A stretch of DNA of 28,664 bases from a virus, in IMG/VR virus record IMGVR_UViG_3300030382_003394, positions 1 through 28,664 of that record. The stretch is one strand, 5' to 3'. Positions 1 through 10,400 of this stretch are shown here, piece after piece. A program made the position numbers and the translations under genes. Below the pieces are notes generated by a model. That model worked only from the letters and a program-made list of their open reading frames with translations, made no database searches and was not told where the DNA came from. Every line of letters starts with the position of its first letter. The stretch's first letter is position 1.

Positions 1-214
1 CATCAGTATAGCGATAGAACCCAAACCCGTGTCTAAAATCCTCCTGGGTTAGAGTCTGATATAGCCCTAGCTCTGAATATGAAATTGATGCGCCTGTTGC
101 TGTGGAAGCACGAGGACTGAAGTCTACAATATCCCTGCGCTGATAAGATGTTACATCTATTCTATAAGGCTTACTGTTGATTAAGACATCGCCTTCAATT
201 CCAACCGTTGCCAT
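1..214 (-). CDS. Start of a further structural (tail or neck) protein, partial
   Basis: The ATG at 212-214 lies two bases after the connector stop (TAACTATG). The frame stays open for 71 codons to the left edge. The visible part begins MATVGIEGDVLINSKPYRID and ends with RHGFGFYRYTD, an aromatic-rich stretch common near the start of large beta-rich tail proteins. No domain can be assigned from this fragment. It continues the late operon and is most likely a tail or receptor-binding component, by position only. Confidence 0.65.
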   Translation of the reverse strand, partial: MATVGIEGDVLINSKPYRIDVTSYQRRDIVDFSPRASTATGASISYSELGLYQTLTQEDFRHGFGFYRYTD

Positions 215-216
215 AG

Positions 217-1365
217 TTACTCACTACTCGAAAAAGGATAATCCGAAGGTAGCTGATCCCCCACCGTATCTTTCTCCATCCAGAGAGTACCTTTTGGCAT
301 GCGCCATTTGTTCTGAAGTTTATATGCCTCTGACCGAGACTCCCAGAACTGATGTAAATATCGGTGTCTATCCTGGTCTGACCTGCTATCAGCCACTTTC
401 ATTCCGTGCAACAAGGCCATTGCCTTTGCTGTCACAAATCCAGAAGGTATTATAGTTGTGCCAGATTCGGCACTCAGAGCGGCTGGCTTTGCAATGTACT
501 GAATACGAAAATTCATACCATGAGACCGGGTATAGCGTGATGTTAAGTACATCTTAGTAGGCCATATAGCCTGATCAAAGCGTAATGAAGGAATTCTACG
601 CCAAGCATATTGTTCGGTTAGTGTATCTTTAATAACGTATTTACTTGTATTATCTGGCGCGGTGGTGCCAGTACCTAGCCAGGCGGCAACCCTCACTTCA
701 TCGTTATTTAACGTGTCCGTAATAGTAGCGAACTGCCCTTTGCCTGTTCCATCATAGATGGCCACCTGCATACCATTCCACTTATCATCGTCCCAGGACT
801 GACCGTCATCAACGAGGCCAGACCCACTGGTGGCATTCCCACTTGCAGTACCCCTAAACTTATCACTTACCTCTTCTATCCACACCTGTGTTACATAGTA
901 AGGTGCTGTGCCAGTGGGTAAGCTGTACTCCATTGTTTCTTCTAAATGAATAATTGTTTCATCCATCACAGTATCAAAGAACTCGGGGAAACCATCATCA
1001 ATAGCATCATTGATGGCATCATGCATCTGTAGTGCATTCCAGGGCGAATGAATCTCATATTCGTCGGTATTTGCAACAGCAGCACTGAACGGCTCTACCA
1101 CAGCAATACTTCTAGTACTGTTCACGAAGTCTGATATCAAACGCACCTCACCGTCATTGTCAGTCCCGGACGTATCATTGACAATATAAAGCCAGGACCC
1201 GTTCCAAAAGTCATTTGCCTGTCTTAATCTGTTGGTGTCTATAAGCTCGTTGGTACCACCATCGGTGGCAGTTGAGGATGCACCTATACGTAATGCAAAA
1301 TCCATATTTAATCGGCGGGCTAGTTCTTGTCGGAGTGCAGCTCGTGTACTAGTAGGTTCTGCCAT
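217..1365 (-). CDS. Probable head-tail connector/adaptor protein with inserted beta domain
   Basis: In this 382-residue protein the N-terminal part has ALRQELARRLNMD, then DTNRLRQANDFWNGSWLYIV, and later DEYEIHSPWNALQMHDAINDAI. Together these resemble the adaptor/neck proteins of podo- and siphophages that sit under the portal. Residues about 170-245 look like an inserted beta-sandwich with the recurring phage motif DGTGKGQFATITD and a closing SKYVIKD strand. The C-terminal part is helical, with MALLHGMKVAD and the charged DQDRHRYLHQFWESR. The order portal, capsid, then this gene fits a connector. Its start is one base after the previous stop (TAGTATG) with only a weak ribosome site, so it is probably translated by coupling. 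Confidence 0.6.
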   Translation of the reverse strand: MAEPTSTRAALRQELARRLNMDFALRIGASSTATDGGTNELIDTNRLRQANDFWNGSWLYIVNDTSGTDNDGEVRLISDFVNSTRSIAVVEPFSAAVANTDEYEIHSPWNALQMHDAINDAIDDGFPEFFDTVMDETIIHLEETMEYSLPTGTAPYYVTQVWIEEVSDKFRGTASGNATSGSGLVDDGQSWDDDKWNGMQVAIYDGTGKGQFATITDTLNNDEVRVAAWLGTGTTAPDNTSKYVIKDTLTEQYAWRRIPSLRFDQAIWPTKMYLTSRYTRSHGMNFRIQYIAKPAALSAESGTTIIPSGFVTAKAMALLHGMKVADSRSDQDRHRYLHQFWESRSEAYKLQNKWRMPKGTLWMEKDTVGDQLPSDYPFSSSE

Positions 1366-1366
1366 A

Positions 1367-2089
1367 CTATACTCTAGATGCTATTGGCAAGGATTCGCTT
1401 TTGATACCATACTTCTGGTCAATAGCCTGCATACCACGCGATATTGCTGTGTCCTGTTTAATATTATCTGCATCCAGTAATTTCTTCTTCTCGGCAAGCA
1501 CAGCCCTATCAAGGTCCTGTGATTCCAGGTAATCTACCACTGGACGGGGAACTTCTACCTCAACATTCGGAGGTATGATGTATTGCATACCGTTCAAATT
1601 GACCACCTCTGGTTGCATTACTAAACCCTGCGGAGTAGTAATGGGCCTACCAGGTCTTGTGATCTTTACTTTAGGCGCATTATTCATGAAAGCTTTCTTC
1701 TTAAGATCGTCTACATTCCTATTGGCACGTATTGATTGTGTCATCTGCTGGACCTGTTGCATAGTTTCCGCCTGTGATTGTGCTCTTACATCATTCGGTA
1801 CACTTTCAGCACGGTCACGCCACATGTTCTCGTACTTCGCACGATTGTCCTCAAAGGTTTTAGCAAATGCTTCCATCTCTGCAGTACGTTCCTTGAGTCT
1901 AGACATCTCATCTGACATACGTTGCGCATTCTTATCAACCTTCGACACCTTTTCAAGTAGAGAGTCTTGTCCACGCAACAGTCTTTGTAACTGTAAAGCT
2001 ATTTCTAAAGCCTCACTATCGCCCATCTCTAAGAAACTATCATCTTTGAGAGCTTTAACTGCAGAATGTTCCTGTGAAATTATTGTCAT
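1367..2089 (-). CDS. Coiled-coil structural protein of unknown function (240 residues)
   Basis: The open frame extends upstream to 2119, but that start would lie inside the hairpin. The ATG at 2087-2089 (MTIISQEHSAVKALK) has AAGGAGGG eight to nine bases upstream and is chosen. Residues about 30-130 form a long coiled coil (QLQRLLRGQDSLLEKVSKVD, then SDEMSRLKERTAEMEAFAKT). The C-terminal third has a short beta motif, LNGMQYIIPPNVEVEVPRPV, followed by helices. This 'ipp-x-v-x-V-e-V-P-x-x-V' motif occurs in head-proximal proteins of many phages, whose function is mostly unknown. The gene is preceded by the decoration-like gene and followed after one base by the connector-like gene, so a head-completion role is plausible. 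Confidence 0.7.
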   Translation of the reverse strand: MTIISQEHSAVKALKDDSFLEMGDSEALEIALQLQRLLRGQDSLLEKVSKVDKNAQRMSDEMSRLKERTAEMEAFAKTFEDNRAKYENMWRDRAESVPNDVRAQSQAETMQQVQQMTQSIRANRNVDDLKKKAFMNNAPKVKITRPGRPITTPQGLVMQPEVVNLNGMQYIIPPNVEVEVPRPVVDYLESQDLDRAVLAEKKKLLDADNIKQDTAISRGMQAIDQKYGIKSESLPIASRV

Positions 2090-2105
2090 TGTGTATCCCT
2101 CCTTG

Positions 2106-2135
2106 CGGGGCATCAACATCTCAGATGATGCCCCG
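2106..2135 (-). promoter_or_regulatory. 10-bp-stem hairpin directly upstream of the coiled-coil gene's ribosome site
   Basis: Plus-strand CGGGGCATCA (2106-2115) pairs perfectly with TGATGCCCCG (2126-2135) around a ten-base loop. In the minus-strand transcript the stem ends one or two bases before the AAGGAGGG ribosome site of the gene starting at 2089. There is no U-tract after it, so it is not a classical terminator. It may control access to the ribosome site, or protect or process the mRNA after the decoration gene. Confidence 0.7.
2114..2131. repeat. 18-base sequence repeated exactly at 16929-16946
   Basis: CAACATCTCAGATGATGC occurs here in the loop and arm of the hairpin, and again in the same orientation inside the giant gene, where it encodes part of A-S-S-E-M-L-D. 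The core CATCTCAGATG is itself an odd-length palindrome. Flanking bases differ, so the identity is limited to these 18 bases. Confidence 0.85.
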
Positions 2136-2164
2136 AAGGGTTATTCTATTGTTTGTTGAGTAAC

Positions 2165-2554
2165 TTAGTTACCTACGACATGAATGGTCACTGTCATATT
2201 CGCGGGAGAACCAGCTCCAGCAACTTCGTCAATGTCGAGGTCGAATACAGCCGCCTCGGAAAAGAGTGCCGTGCCGTTACTGTTCATGTCGCTCCGCGTA
2301 ATGGTGGCAGTGCTACCATTAGTGTCATCATGCGCCAACTGAAGCGTATCAGCTGCCCAGAGGTCGTTAGAACCGTTGGCAACCATCGCTTCGTTAGCAG
2401 CCGAACCAGAACCGTTCTCCTGCACACATAGTGTTACACGCTCAATGTAACCATCGAACGGCATAACACATGCAGCTTGGCTATCGCCAGCAGAAAGAGT
2501 TCCGTCCACGTGCATGATAAGAGTTGCCCATTTTCCAGAATGATTATAGCTCAT
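2165..2554 (-). CDS. Probable capsid decoration or head-fibre protein
   Basis: The 129-residue protein is small and predicted all-beta: short alternating hydrophobic strands (GYIERVTLCVQENGSG, ATITRSDMN, MTVTIHVVGN) with many Gly, Ser, Asn and Asp. It has no signal peptide or helix-rich part. This composition and its place immediately after the major capsid gene are typical of decoration proteins that bind and stabilise the outer shell. The start is set by GGGGA eight bases upstream, which overlaps the capsid stop (TAGGGGAATAAATCATG), so translation is probably coupled to capsid synthesis. Function is inferred from position and composition, not from a recognised family motif. Confidence 0.6.
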   Translation of the reverse strand: MSYNHSGKWATLIMHVDGTLSAGDSQAACVMPFDGYIERVTLCVQENGSGSAANEAMVANGSNDLWAADTLQLAHDDTNGSTATITRSDMNSNGTALFSEAAVFDLDIDEVAGAGSPANMTVTIHVVGN

Positions 2555-2565
2555 GATTTATTCCC

Positions 2566-3597
2566 CTATGCATCCGTAAATTCATTAGCATGTTCAAGGC
2601 TGATAATCCAGTTTGCGTTAAGCATAGCTGTATCATGAGCCGCTTTCCATGCTACTGTTCCACGTTGGTTTAGTGGATCTTCTGCACCACCAGAACCTAG
2701 AGGTTTCACGATCAAATCCACTGGAGCAAGTGAGCGACCCTTGCCAGTATTTACGGCAAAGGGATCGTTTCCGGCCCCATCCACATCACGTGGATCTATG
2801 TTACCAACACCAACTACACCATATGCCTCACGTCCGATGAACAAGGCAATGTAAACATCTGCGGTACTTGAGTCGCCGGCATCTGCATACTCACGAGCAT
2901 TACCAGAAATGTAGATGTCTACATTCAAGAATGTGCCCATAAAGCCTGTGCGCATTGGGTTACTGTCGTTGTCACGTGGTGAAGCGTGAAGGAACGTATT
3001 AACGAACCTGTCTGTATTCATAAGTGTTGCATAAGTATGTGGGTGCAATATGCAAGCATATCGCGCACCATCGACAGGAAGTGCACTGTTTGCCATCAAA
3101 ACCGCAACAGCTTTGAGGAAATCAATGTATAAAATCTTGTCGTTGGATGAGTCTATATTCCCCCGGGCAGTAGCCGAACCAGCGAAACGCGTGGTAGGCG
3201 AAGAGCCCAGGATATCTTCCCGAATAAGTGTGTCAATTGCCAATCCCGCATGTTCACCTAAAACATTAGAGAACTCGGAGACAATCGGATCATACGATGT
3301 CATCTCAAGTTCATCTGTGTGCTGTAGGTACGAACCATAGAACGCAGGTGTTGCTGTAACAGTTGAAACAGAAGTGCTTTCGCTATCAGGAGTCACGCCT
3401 TCAGTAAGAGCATCAGGACCACCTGCAGCTACACTGATAGCACCGAATTTACGCCATTCGAGGCTACCGTAGCCGGAGATATTGGCCTTCTCGCCGAAGC
3501 GGCCATGAATCAAGCGGGGCACTGCCCGCATCAACAGTCGTCGCAAATATTGGGTTTTGACAGAATCACTCAGAGTAGTTTGAGTCTGAGTAGCCAT
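2566..3597 (-). CDS. Major capsid protein, N4-gp56 family
   Basis: The 343-residue protein forms the icosahedral shell and has the HK97 fold expected of this family. Recognisable family marks in order are RLIHGRFGEKANISGYGSLE near residue 28, LTEGVTP at 64-70, FYGSYLQHTDELEM at 86-99 (the 'YG-x-Y-x-x-x-tD' signature), YACILHPHTY in the middle, and the C-terminal PLNQRGTVAWKA followed by AMLNANWIISLEH. That ending is highly characteristic of N4-gp56 capsid proteins. Length agrees with the family (about 300-400). No cleaved N-terminal delta domain is evident, consistent with a separate scaffold gene upstream. GGGAGA lies about ten bases before the ATG. Being a high-copy product, it probably has its own expression control, perhaps through the hairpins at 4446-4485. 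Confidence 0.88.
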   Translation of the reverse strand: MATQTQTTLSDSVKTQYLRRLLMRAVPRLIHGRFGEKANISGYGSLEWRKFGAISVAAGGPDALTEGVTPDSESTSVSTVTATPAFYGSYLQHTDELEMTSYDPIVSEFSNVLGEHAGLAIDTLIREDILGSSPTTRFAGSATARGNIDSSNDKILYIDFLKAVAVLMANSALPVDGARYACILHPHTYATLMNTDRFVNTFLHASPRDNDSNPMRTGFMGTFLNVDIYISGNAREYADAGDSSTADVYIALFIGREAYGVVGVGNIDPRDVDGAGNDPFAVNTGKGRSLAPVDLIVKPLGSGGAEDPLNQRGTVAWKAAHDTAMLNANWIISLEHANEFTDA

Positions 3598-3622
3598 AGT
3601 CTATATTTCTCCCAAAATTTAT

Positions 3623-4414
3623 TTATTGTGGCAGTTGGTCGGACCCTATTTGTCCTCTCTCTGCCTTTTTATAGATGGCATCCCATTCCTCGTAAGGAAT
3701 GTCGTTCCATCTAGCTTGTCCGGGTGTGGCCCCCTGGGGTACCGAAGTGGTAACTTGGGGAGGTTGAACCCGATTCTGTTGAGGCTGAACACTTTGTGGA
3801 GCCGGTTGCAGCTGTTGCTGTTGCTGCTCCTGCATATGCCGCATCCGAGCATTGGAGTATCTTAGTGCCGAGTGTTGCATATTCTCGATTGACGAGTTAT
3901 CCAACTCCGACATAGGAATACCCATTTGCTGGTAATACCCACGCCACTGTTGCATAGCATCCGCATATTCTAGCTGATATGACATGTTCGATACATGTTG
4001 TTGCGCTTCCTCTGCTCTGTTACGATAGAGGTCACGTTCATAAGCAACACGTTCCGAATCGCTCATGTCAGACATTTGCATCTGCTGAACCTGCTGTGAC
4101 ATGTGTTCACGTTCACTTGCCCACTCTTCTTCCCGCGATCTTAATGCACGGTCCGAAGCAGAAAGTTGGCTTCGCATACGGTTCAGTTGTTGCTGGGCCT
4201 GCTTCAGCTGCGCTTGCGTTTGCGTTGCTATAGTAGCTGGATCAGGCTGTTGCGCTTGGGTTGGGCCGGTACTTTCGTGTACCGGGGCGGCCCCGGGTGA
4301 TGCTCCCGCTTGCGCGGCAGGATCTGCCCCTTCTGACTGTGCTCCCTGTGGTATATACTTCACACCACTTGTGGCAGGACTCTCAGAAGTTTGCTGAGTG
4401 TGATCTTCAGGCAT
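3623..4414 (-). CDS. Probable capsid scaffold protein
   Basis: This 263-residue protein has the make-up of a phage scaffold, which guides capsid assembly and is then lost. The first 70 residues are Ala/Gln/Pro-rich and disordered. Residues about 70-145 form a strong coiled coil (QAQLKQAQQQLNRMRSQLSA and SREEEWASEREHMSQQVQQM). A second helix pair follows, then a Gln-rich tract (EQQQQQLQPAPQSVQPQQ). It ends with a short charged segment (YEEWDAIYKKAERG) suited to docking on the capsid shell. It lies directly upstream of the major capsid gene, the usual scaffold position. AGGAGGG five bases before the ATG is one of the strongest ribosome sites in the window. No protease motif is seen. The call rests on composition and position. 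Confidence 0.7.
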   Translation of the reverse strand: MPEDHTQQTSESPATSGVKYIPQGAQSEGADPAAQAGASPGAAPVHESTGPTQAQQPDPATIATQTQAQLKQAQQQLNRMRSQLSASDRALRSREEEWASEREHMSQQVQQMQMSDMSDSERVAYERDLYRNRAEEAQQHVSNMSYQLEYADAMQQWRGYYQQMGIPMSELDNSSIENMQHSALRYSNARMRHMQEQQQQQLQPAPQSVQPQQNRVQPPQVTTSVPQGATPGQARWNDIPYEEWDAIYKKAERGQIGSDQLPQ

Positions 4415-4445
4415 ATTGCCCTCCTATAAAGTTGTTAAAGCCTAC

Positions 4446-4485
4446 TGTTCATACAATGAACATTATACAAGAATTACTCTTGTAT
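4446..4485 (-). promoter_or_regulatory. Two adjacent perfect inverted repeats between giant and scaffold genes
   Basis: In the 79-base gap (4415-4493), plus-strand bases 4465-4485 read ATACAAGA-ATTAC-TCTTGTAT (8-bp perfect stem, 5-base loop). Bases 4446-4462 read TGTTCAT-ACA-ATGAACA (7-bp perfect stem, 3-base loop). Only two bases separate them. Neither is followed by a U-tract in the minus-strand transcript, so they are not ordinary intrinsic terminators. They may be RNA-processing or stability hairpins decoupling capsid-gene expression from the giant gene, or paired protein-binding sites on DNA. Confidence 0.7.
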
Positions 4486-4493
4486 GGCAAGCA

Positions 4494-7400
4494 TTACTGT
4501 TGCACTACTGTACCCGCAGCACTGGGCTCAACATAACCTTCTTGCCACGGATATACCACTGGATCCTGCGAAATATTCTCACTAGGTCCTCTAGCTAATG
4601 CCAATTTACGTAACCTATCTAAAAAGTTTTCCCAACTATTATACGGCTCTACTCTTGCCTTGAGTGATTCTAAATATTTCAAAGTCTCATCACTTACTGA
4701 ACCCGACAATATCTCATCCAATGCTACACCAGAAATTTGAATAGTAGGCCACGGAGAAGGCCCTGTTGCTTTGGCGCCTTTTCCTAGATCAGTCATAGAT
4801 ACATTCTTATAACTATCTCGCAAGAACCCTGGGCCTACCGCATAATGGTACATGTTACCACCTGCCGACCCTATAGTACCCATGCCAGACGAAGTTCCAG
4901 TGCTTTTTGATGGGTCGATACCACCATACTCTACCGACAATGGATCTTTGCCCTTATAATTTTCTGGGTCATAATATTTTTGCCATAATGGATAATCTAT
5001 ACCATACACTTTTTTCAAATCCCATCCTGATTCAAGGGTTTCATAATCTTCAGGGAACTGTTCGCGCCATTCAGCCCGGTCTTTCGGAGACATATCAAAG
5101 TATCTTTGTTCTTGTCCTCTCCAATCAGGCCCATACATTTTCTCGCGATGTTCCTTGAAGTCCTCGTTGAGTTCTTCCACCTGTGCCCATTCGCTAATCA
5201 TCGAATCGGATGGCTCGTCTAATCCAAGAATCTCTGCAGTTGCATACACTGCATTGTAAACTTTCATAAAGAACTCTTCGTCCCAATTAACCCAAACACC
5301 TCTATCACCTAGCTGTCTTCTTTCAGATTTCATCATATCTAAAAGAGCATCTTTTATATCATCACCAAAGTTTTTACTAAGAGTTGACAAGAATTTTGAT
5401 TTTTTAGGTCCAGCCCATCCATATATTCTATAGATCTCTGCACCATCGTTTTCTCGTTTAGTACTACGTTGTTCCTCCCTATCTTCTATAGTGACTCTAT
5501 CCTCACCTTCTCCATAACGTGCGGCCAATACCACACCGTCAGACCACTTACCTTTATACTCTGGTACTTCATTCATCCATTGTAATAATTGTGCATCGCT
5601 TGGGCCACCTGGATACTTCTCTTTGTATGCTAATTCTTTTTCAGTTCGAGCATAACCCTTAGCATCACCTATGTAATCCCAATAACCTCCCCAATAATTG
5701 TCTCTCCACACCCTATTCATAGCATCATACAAGTCATCATTCATTGTATCCCAGCCATTCCATCGACTTCCATTTGCCATAGATAGTAATTCTTTTTTGG
5801 CTGCTAAATCTGTACCACCCATCAATTTATGGAACATGTTAACTTTTTCACCTGTCGGCTCATAATAATCATCTAACACATCTTGTTCCACATTTATACC
5901 AATAGCTGCCATATCTCCAACAAACCCAGAAAACTGTGTTTCTGCTATTTTAGGTAATAGAGCAGTCTCCCACTCTAATATTTTCTCTTGGTACTCTGGA
6001 TATGTTTGCAGAATGGGGTCATAACTTGGCCTAGTATCACCTAATTTATTCATCCACTGATCTATAATATAAGTTTTGATTGTATCCTCGTGCTTATTGT
6101 AAGGTTTCCAATCTTCTTTAGTGGCATCTGGGAATCTTTCTTTTAGACTTTCTATGCCCTGACTATACTCCTCATAGTATGGTTGCAACACTTCCCAAGG
6201 AGTGCCAACTGGATGCGAAGCAACTTGTAAATCTCGAACTCTTTTGATTTGTCCCCTTGCCGCAACCATAGCCATCATCTCGGTTTGTAAAGCAAGCTGT
6301 TTTTGTATTGCTTCCCAGCGATCTTCTCCATGCAAGGCCTTCCCATCTTCATCCGTAACCCATCCGACAGTAGAATAGGTAGCCCCTATAATACCTTCAG
6401 CCGTATTATATCGCTGTTCCTGACGTATTTTTTCAAACCCCGCGTGCTGTTCTATCAAGCCTTTCAATATATTGTTTTCATCTCTAATTTTATATAACTC
6501 ACCTTCATAATCATGTCCTGATTTCATGTATATACCAGTGAAGTAACCAATCAGACGAGCAAAGTATTCGTCTTTTTCTAATGTCTTACGAGCTGCTATC
6601 CAAAGTGAATCTTCTTTATGAAACTCTTCAGTTCCCTTCATATAATTATTTACATCAGCATCAGGACGAGTTTCTATCGCATGTTTTGCAGCTAACGCAA
6701 TTTGCTCTCTGGTAGCTCTATCTGATTCAGGTACACCATCAATCTGCTCTAATGCAGTAAGTAACACCTGTCTTTCAATCAAGAAGTCTTTCCATGTAAC
6801 CTCTGGGGTAATGAGGTCATGCTCAAAATTCATACGCAATGTGCCATCAAGCTTGGTTTTCATATCTCTTTGCATCCATTCTGGTATTAAATCTATTTGC
6901 CCAACCGGAGACCTTTTAGGATAATCCTCCTCATTTATCACTTTTGTCCATCGCAATGGCGCAACCCACCAAGGACCTAAATGAAATCCTAGGCGTGGGC
7001 CATAAGCAAAGAAATAAGCAGCGATTTTATTCATTACAGGTTCTTCTGGGTCAGGAGCTTTATAAGATACAGAACGCCAATCTGGTACAGCTTGAGAGAC
7101 AGAAAATGGAGACAATGGGTTGTACCACCAATTGGTGCCGGCTAAATTGAGGTAGCCCTTGAACCTAGCCAATGGTTTACCATAGCTGTTTACGTGTCCT
7201 TCATCATAAGCAACTCGCTCAGACATGTCTTGGATTTTATTGAAAGTGGCAAGTAATTTAGGATTAGTTGCTAGTTGCTGACCCCAAAAACTTAGTGATC
7301 TCGTAGGAAACACCCAAAATGGAAATATTGACTTCATTATTTGATCCAAGTTAGTTTGACTACCGTAGTCAACCATTATATCGCCCACTTCTTTTACGGC

Positions 7401-10400
7401 ACCTTTTATCTGCCTTAGCTCAGAATAAGTTTGACTGTTAGAACCATTTATTAGACGGCCTAATAAACCTGGGTTATTCTGCCAATTGTGTGTATATGGA
7501 TTCGCGGTAGATGCAAAAAATCCCGGAGCAATAATATCAACATCTTCGGGACTCGGCATCCCACGAAATTCCGCCGCCGTTCGTTGGCCCTCAAGTGGAA
7601 GCAGAGTTTTCTGTGGTAATAATGAGCCCTTTTTCAATCTTTTCCAGTTTATCCATTCACGCGGATCGCTTTTCAACCAATCTACATATTGTTGATACCT
7701 TTCATTGAAAAATTTTAGTCCTTCGTCACCATATTCTGAACGTATCTCCCCCTGCATTTTATTCAGTCGGTATCCACCATTATTCACGTTGTTTGGGTCA
7801 TATTTCATGTAGTCTTCAAGGAAGTTATCAACATTCTGTTCAGCAATAAAATCACGCCTGAAAGCTTCTTGCATCGATTCCCAGAACTCATCGGTTTTAT
7901 TTGCAAGTTCCAAAAATTCACTCGGCACCTGACTGGCAAATCGTGGTTTAGCTGCAGAGCCAATATCATAATCTTTTGGTTTTGAAGTGCCGTGCATAGA
8001 AACTCTTTTGGCGATCTTTAAGCTTGGAATTACATCGGTTTGTAATTTTTCAAGTATCAGTACTAATTCTTCGGGGTCTATACCCATTGTTTTCTTCATG
8101 CTACCTTCTGGGTCTACAAGAGTAATAAACCACTTGTCAAGCATATTATTATAATTTTCATAAGCCTCTCGTAGAAGTTTCTTTCCCAATTCCGGACCGC
8201 CAGGTCCTATGCCTTCTTTTGAACTAAGGTTGAATATTGATCCCCAGCTACCAAACATACCTTCATCCCCAAAAGGATTCCGCCAAAAATTAGGATTACC
8301 GGCTATTGTCTTATTGCCTTCTATTGTGTGTGACCCTGCAGGCAGGGTAGTGCCTGCATCTAGTAACCTCTCAGGTAAATAGTCTGTTTTGGTGTATTGT
8401 ATTGGAGCTTCACTAGAAATTCGTATATCAAAAGGTATCTGCGCCTCGCTTAATTTTAATTGAAGTTGAGCATGTGCATTAGTGATTCGATCATTGATAC
8501 GCTGTAGTAAAGCTTCCTGAGTTGTAATCAAGCCTTCACTAAGTTCACTGATTTTACCATCAGCACCCTCCGTTAAGGAACTTACCAAGACTCTTTCATG
8601 CTGGGGCATAAGACGGTCTATCACATCCGCATAATGCCAAACTGTGGGTTCATCCATCAATTGTGGTACTTCTTGTGCTTTACCAAATATACCACCACGA
8701 ATTTCGTTAAGTATTTGAATTTCGGTTTCATCCAAAAAGTGTATACCTATGCCTGTGCCATCTACTTTATTACGAACTGTTCCCAATAAGAAATCTGCAA
8801 TTCCTCCACCTACAAAAACTCCTTTCCTGGTTCCAGGTATAGTAGACCAACCTGTACTGAAAGGTTTGCTTGTTTTGCCAGTACCTTTATTGCTAGCTAG
8901 TAACTCAATTGGATTGAATAATGCCTCATTAATATCATTCAATTGCCGTGTTATAAACTTGCGGTATACTTCAGCATTGTCTGTTAAATCAGACATATCT
9001 TTCATGTTCTGCGGAATCGTATAAGCAGCAATGTCGTCAGCCATCTCTGGCTCTAGTAACATTGCTGCTAGTCTACTTCTGAGTATTTTCCCTCGCTCAG
9101 AAAATACAAACACAGGTTCAGCTCCTGTATCAACGTGCTTGAATACTTCGGTTAAAGATGTCTCAGGTATAAATCCGTGATTCAAAAGCATATCGTCAAT
9201 AGTTTTCCAAAACGCAATCCAAGTCTGTGGTGTAATAAATTTATCAACTTCTCCACTTTTGCCCATCTCGCTTAACATTTCTACAACTTCTTTTGACTCT
9301 CTAAGTCGTTGAAAGGCTACTATTTCTGCAGGCTCCCATGCGTTTCTTACCTGTTCTGTTGCCCATCGCTTGAATGACTCTTGAACAACCCCTGGATATT
9401 GAGATACTTCGTCTATAGATTCCCACGGACCTATTGACATAGGAGATATCCGACCTTTTTGATCCCATAAGTCTTGATTGCCTTCCTTATTGAAAACCTC
9501 GTCCAATAATGTCTTATCGAATTCTTCTACATTTTTTAACGCCATAGCTTCTGGGGTTTCAAGTAGTAGCTGATATTGTTCGCGATTGTAATTTCTCCAT
9601 ATCTCTTTGGGAGATTGTGTGCTCTTTTCTTTCATACTACGCACAAATTTGCCCATCTTATCGGCATCCTCTACAAATTCTATGTCAAGTACAAAACCGA
9701 ACTTAAGGGCTTGATACCTTACTTTTTGTTGCGGGTCTTCAAATTTGACAAGAATGTTTCCAAGTGCTGATCCTCCACCCTCCAATTGAGTAACATCGGC
9801 GGTATCTCCAGATCGTCCAAGTTGTATGATATCGCTTGTTTGGTTGTCAACGATTCGTTCTGCTCGTATTCTGGCTCGTCCAGGGACGGCATTGTTTCTG
9901 ATGGCATTTAAGAAGTGCTCCTCGGGCTGTAGCCCTGATATACTGTCTACTATTGTGTCTGTATAACTAAATCGCACGTAGTGCTTACCTTGGTCTAAGA
10001 AATTGGCGGCTGGTACATTTCTTTTTATATTTGCTATATATTCTGCAATAGCCTTACTAATATTTTGATCGTAATTTGGCTGTGTTGCCCTTGAGATCAA
10101 ACGCATCAACTCTGTTAAAACTTCATTTTCTATCATCGCTTTACTGTGATAGCGATTGTTCGGAGAAATTAAAGTCTCAATTACGTCCTCTAAAGCCAGG
10201 TTGGGAAGGAACATTCTAGCTTTTGTTACCATATCTGCAGCGTGTAATATTTCATCAAGCATCCGAGCTTCAAGTGGTAAAGTCTTTAGATTGGTATACT
10301 GCATTAACACTTCATCAAGTAATGTGCGTATGTATACATCTGAATTTCTCGTATAATGATTAGCTAAATTATGTGCAATAACTAAGTTGTCTTTTCCTAA

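Noticed and set aside
1367-2119. Longer start at 2119 for the coiled-coil gene
   Set aside because: It would begin inside the hairpin without a Shine-Dalgarno; the ATG at 2089 has AAGGAGGG.
4446-4485. Intrinsic transcription terminator between giant and scaffold genes
   Set aside because: Neither hairpin is GC-rich or followed by a U-tract in the direction of transcription.
8871-8900. Walker A-like NKGTGKTS in the giant protein (K4224), hinting at an ATPase
   Set aside because: The residue at the first P-loop position is Ser rather than Gly/Ala, the surroundings are not a hydrophobic strand then helix, and no Walker B was seen. Treated as chance.
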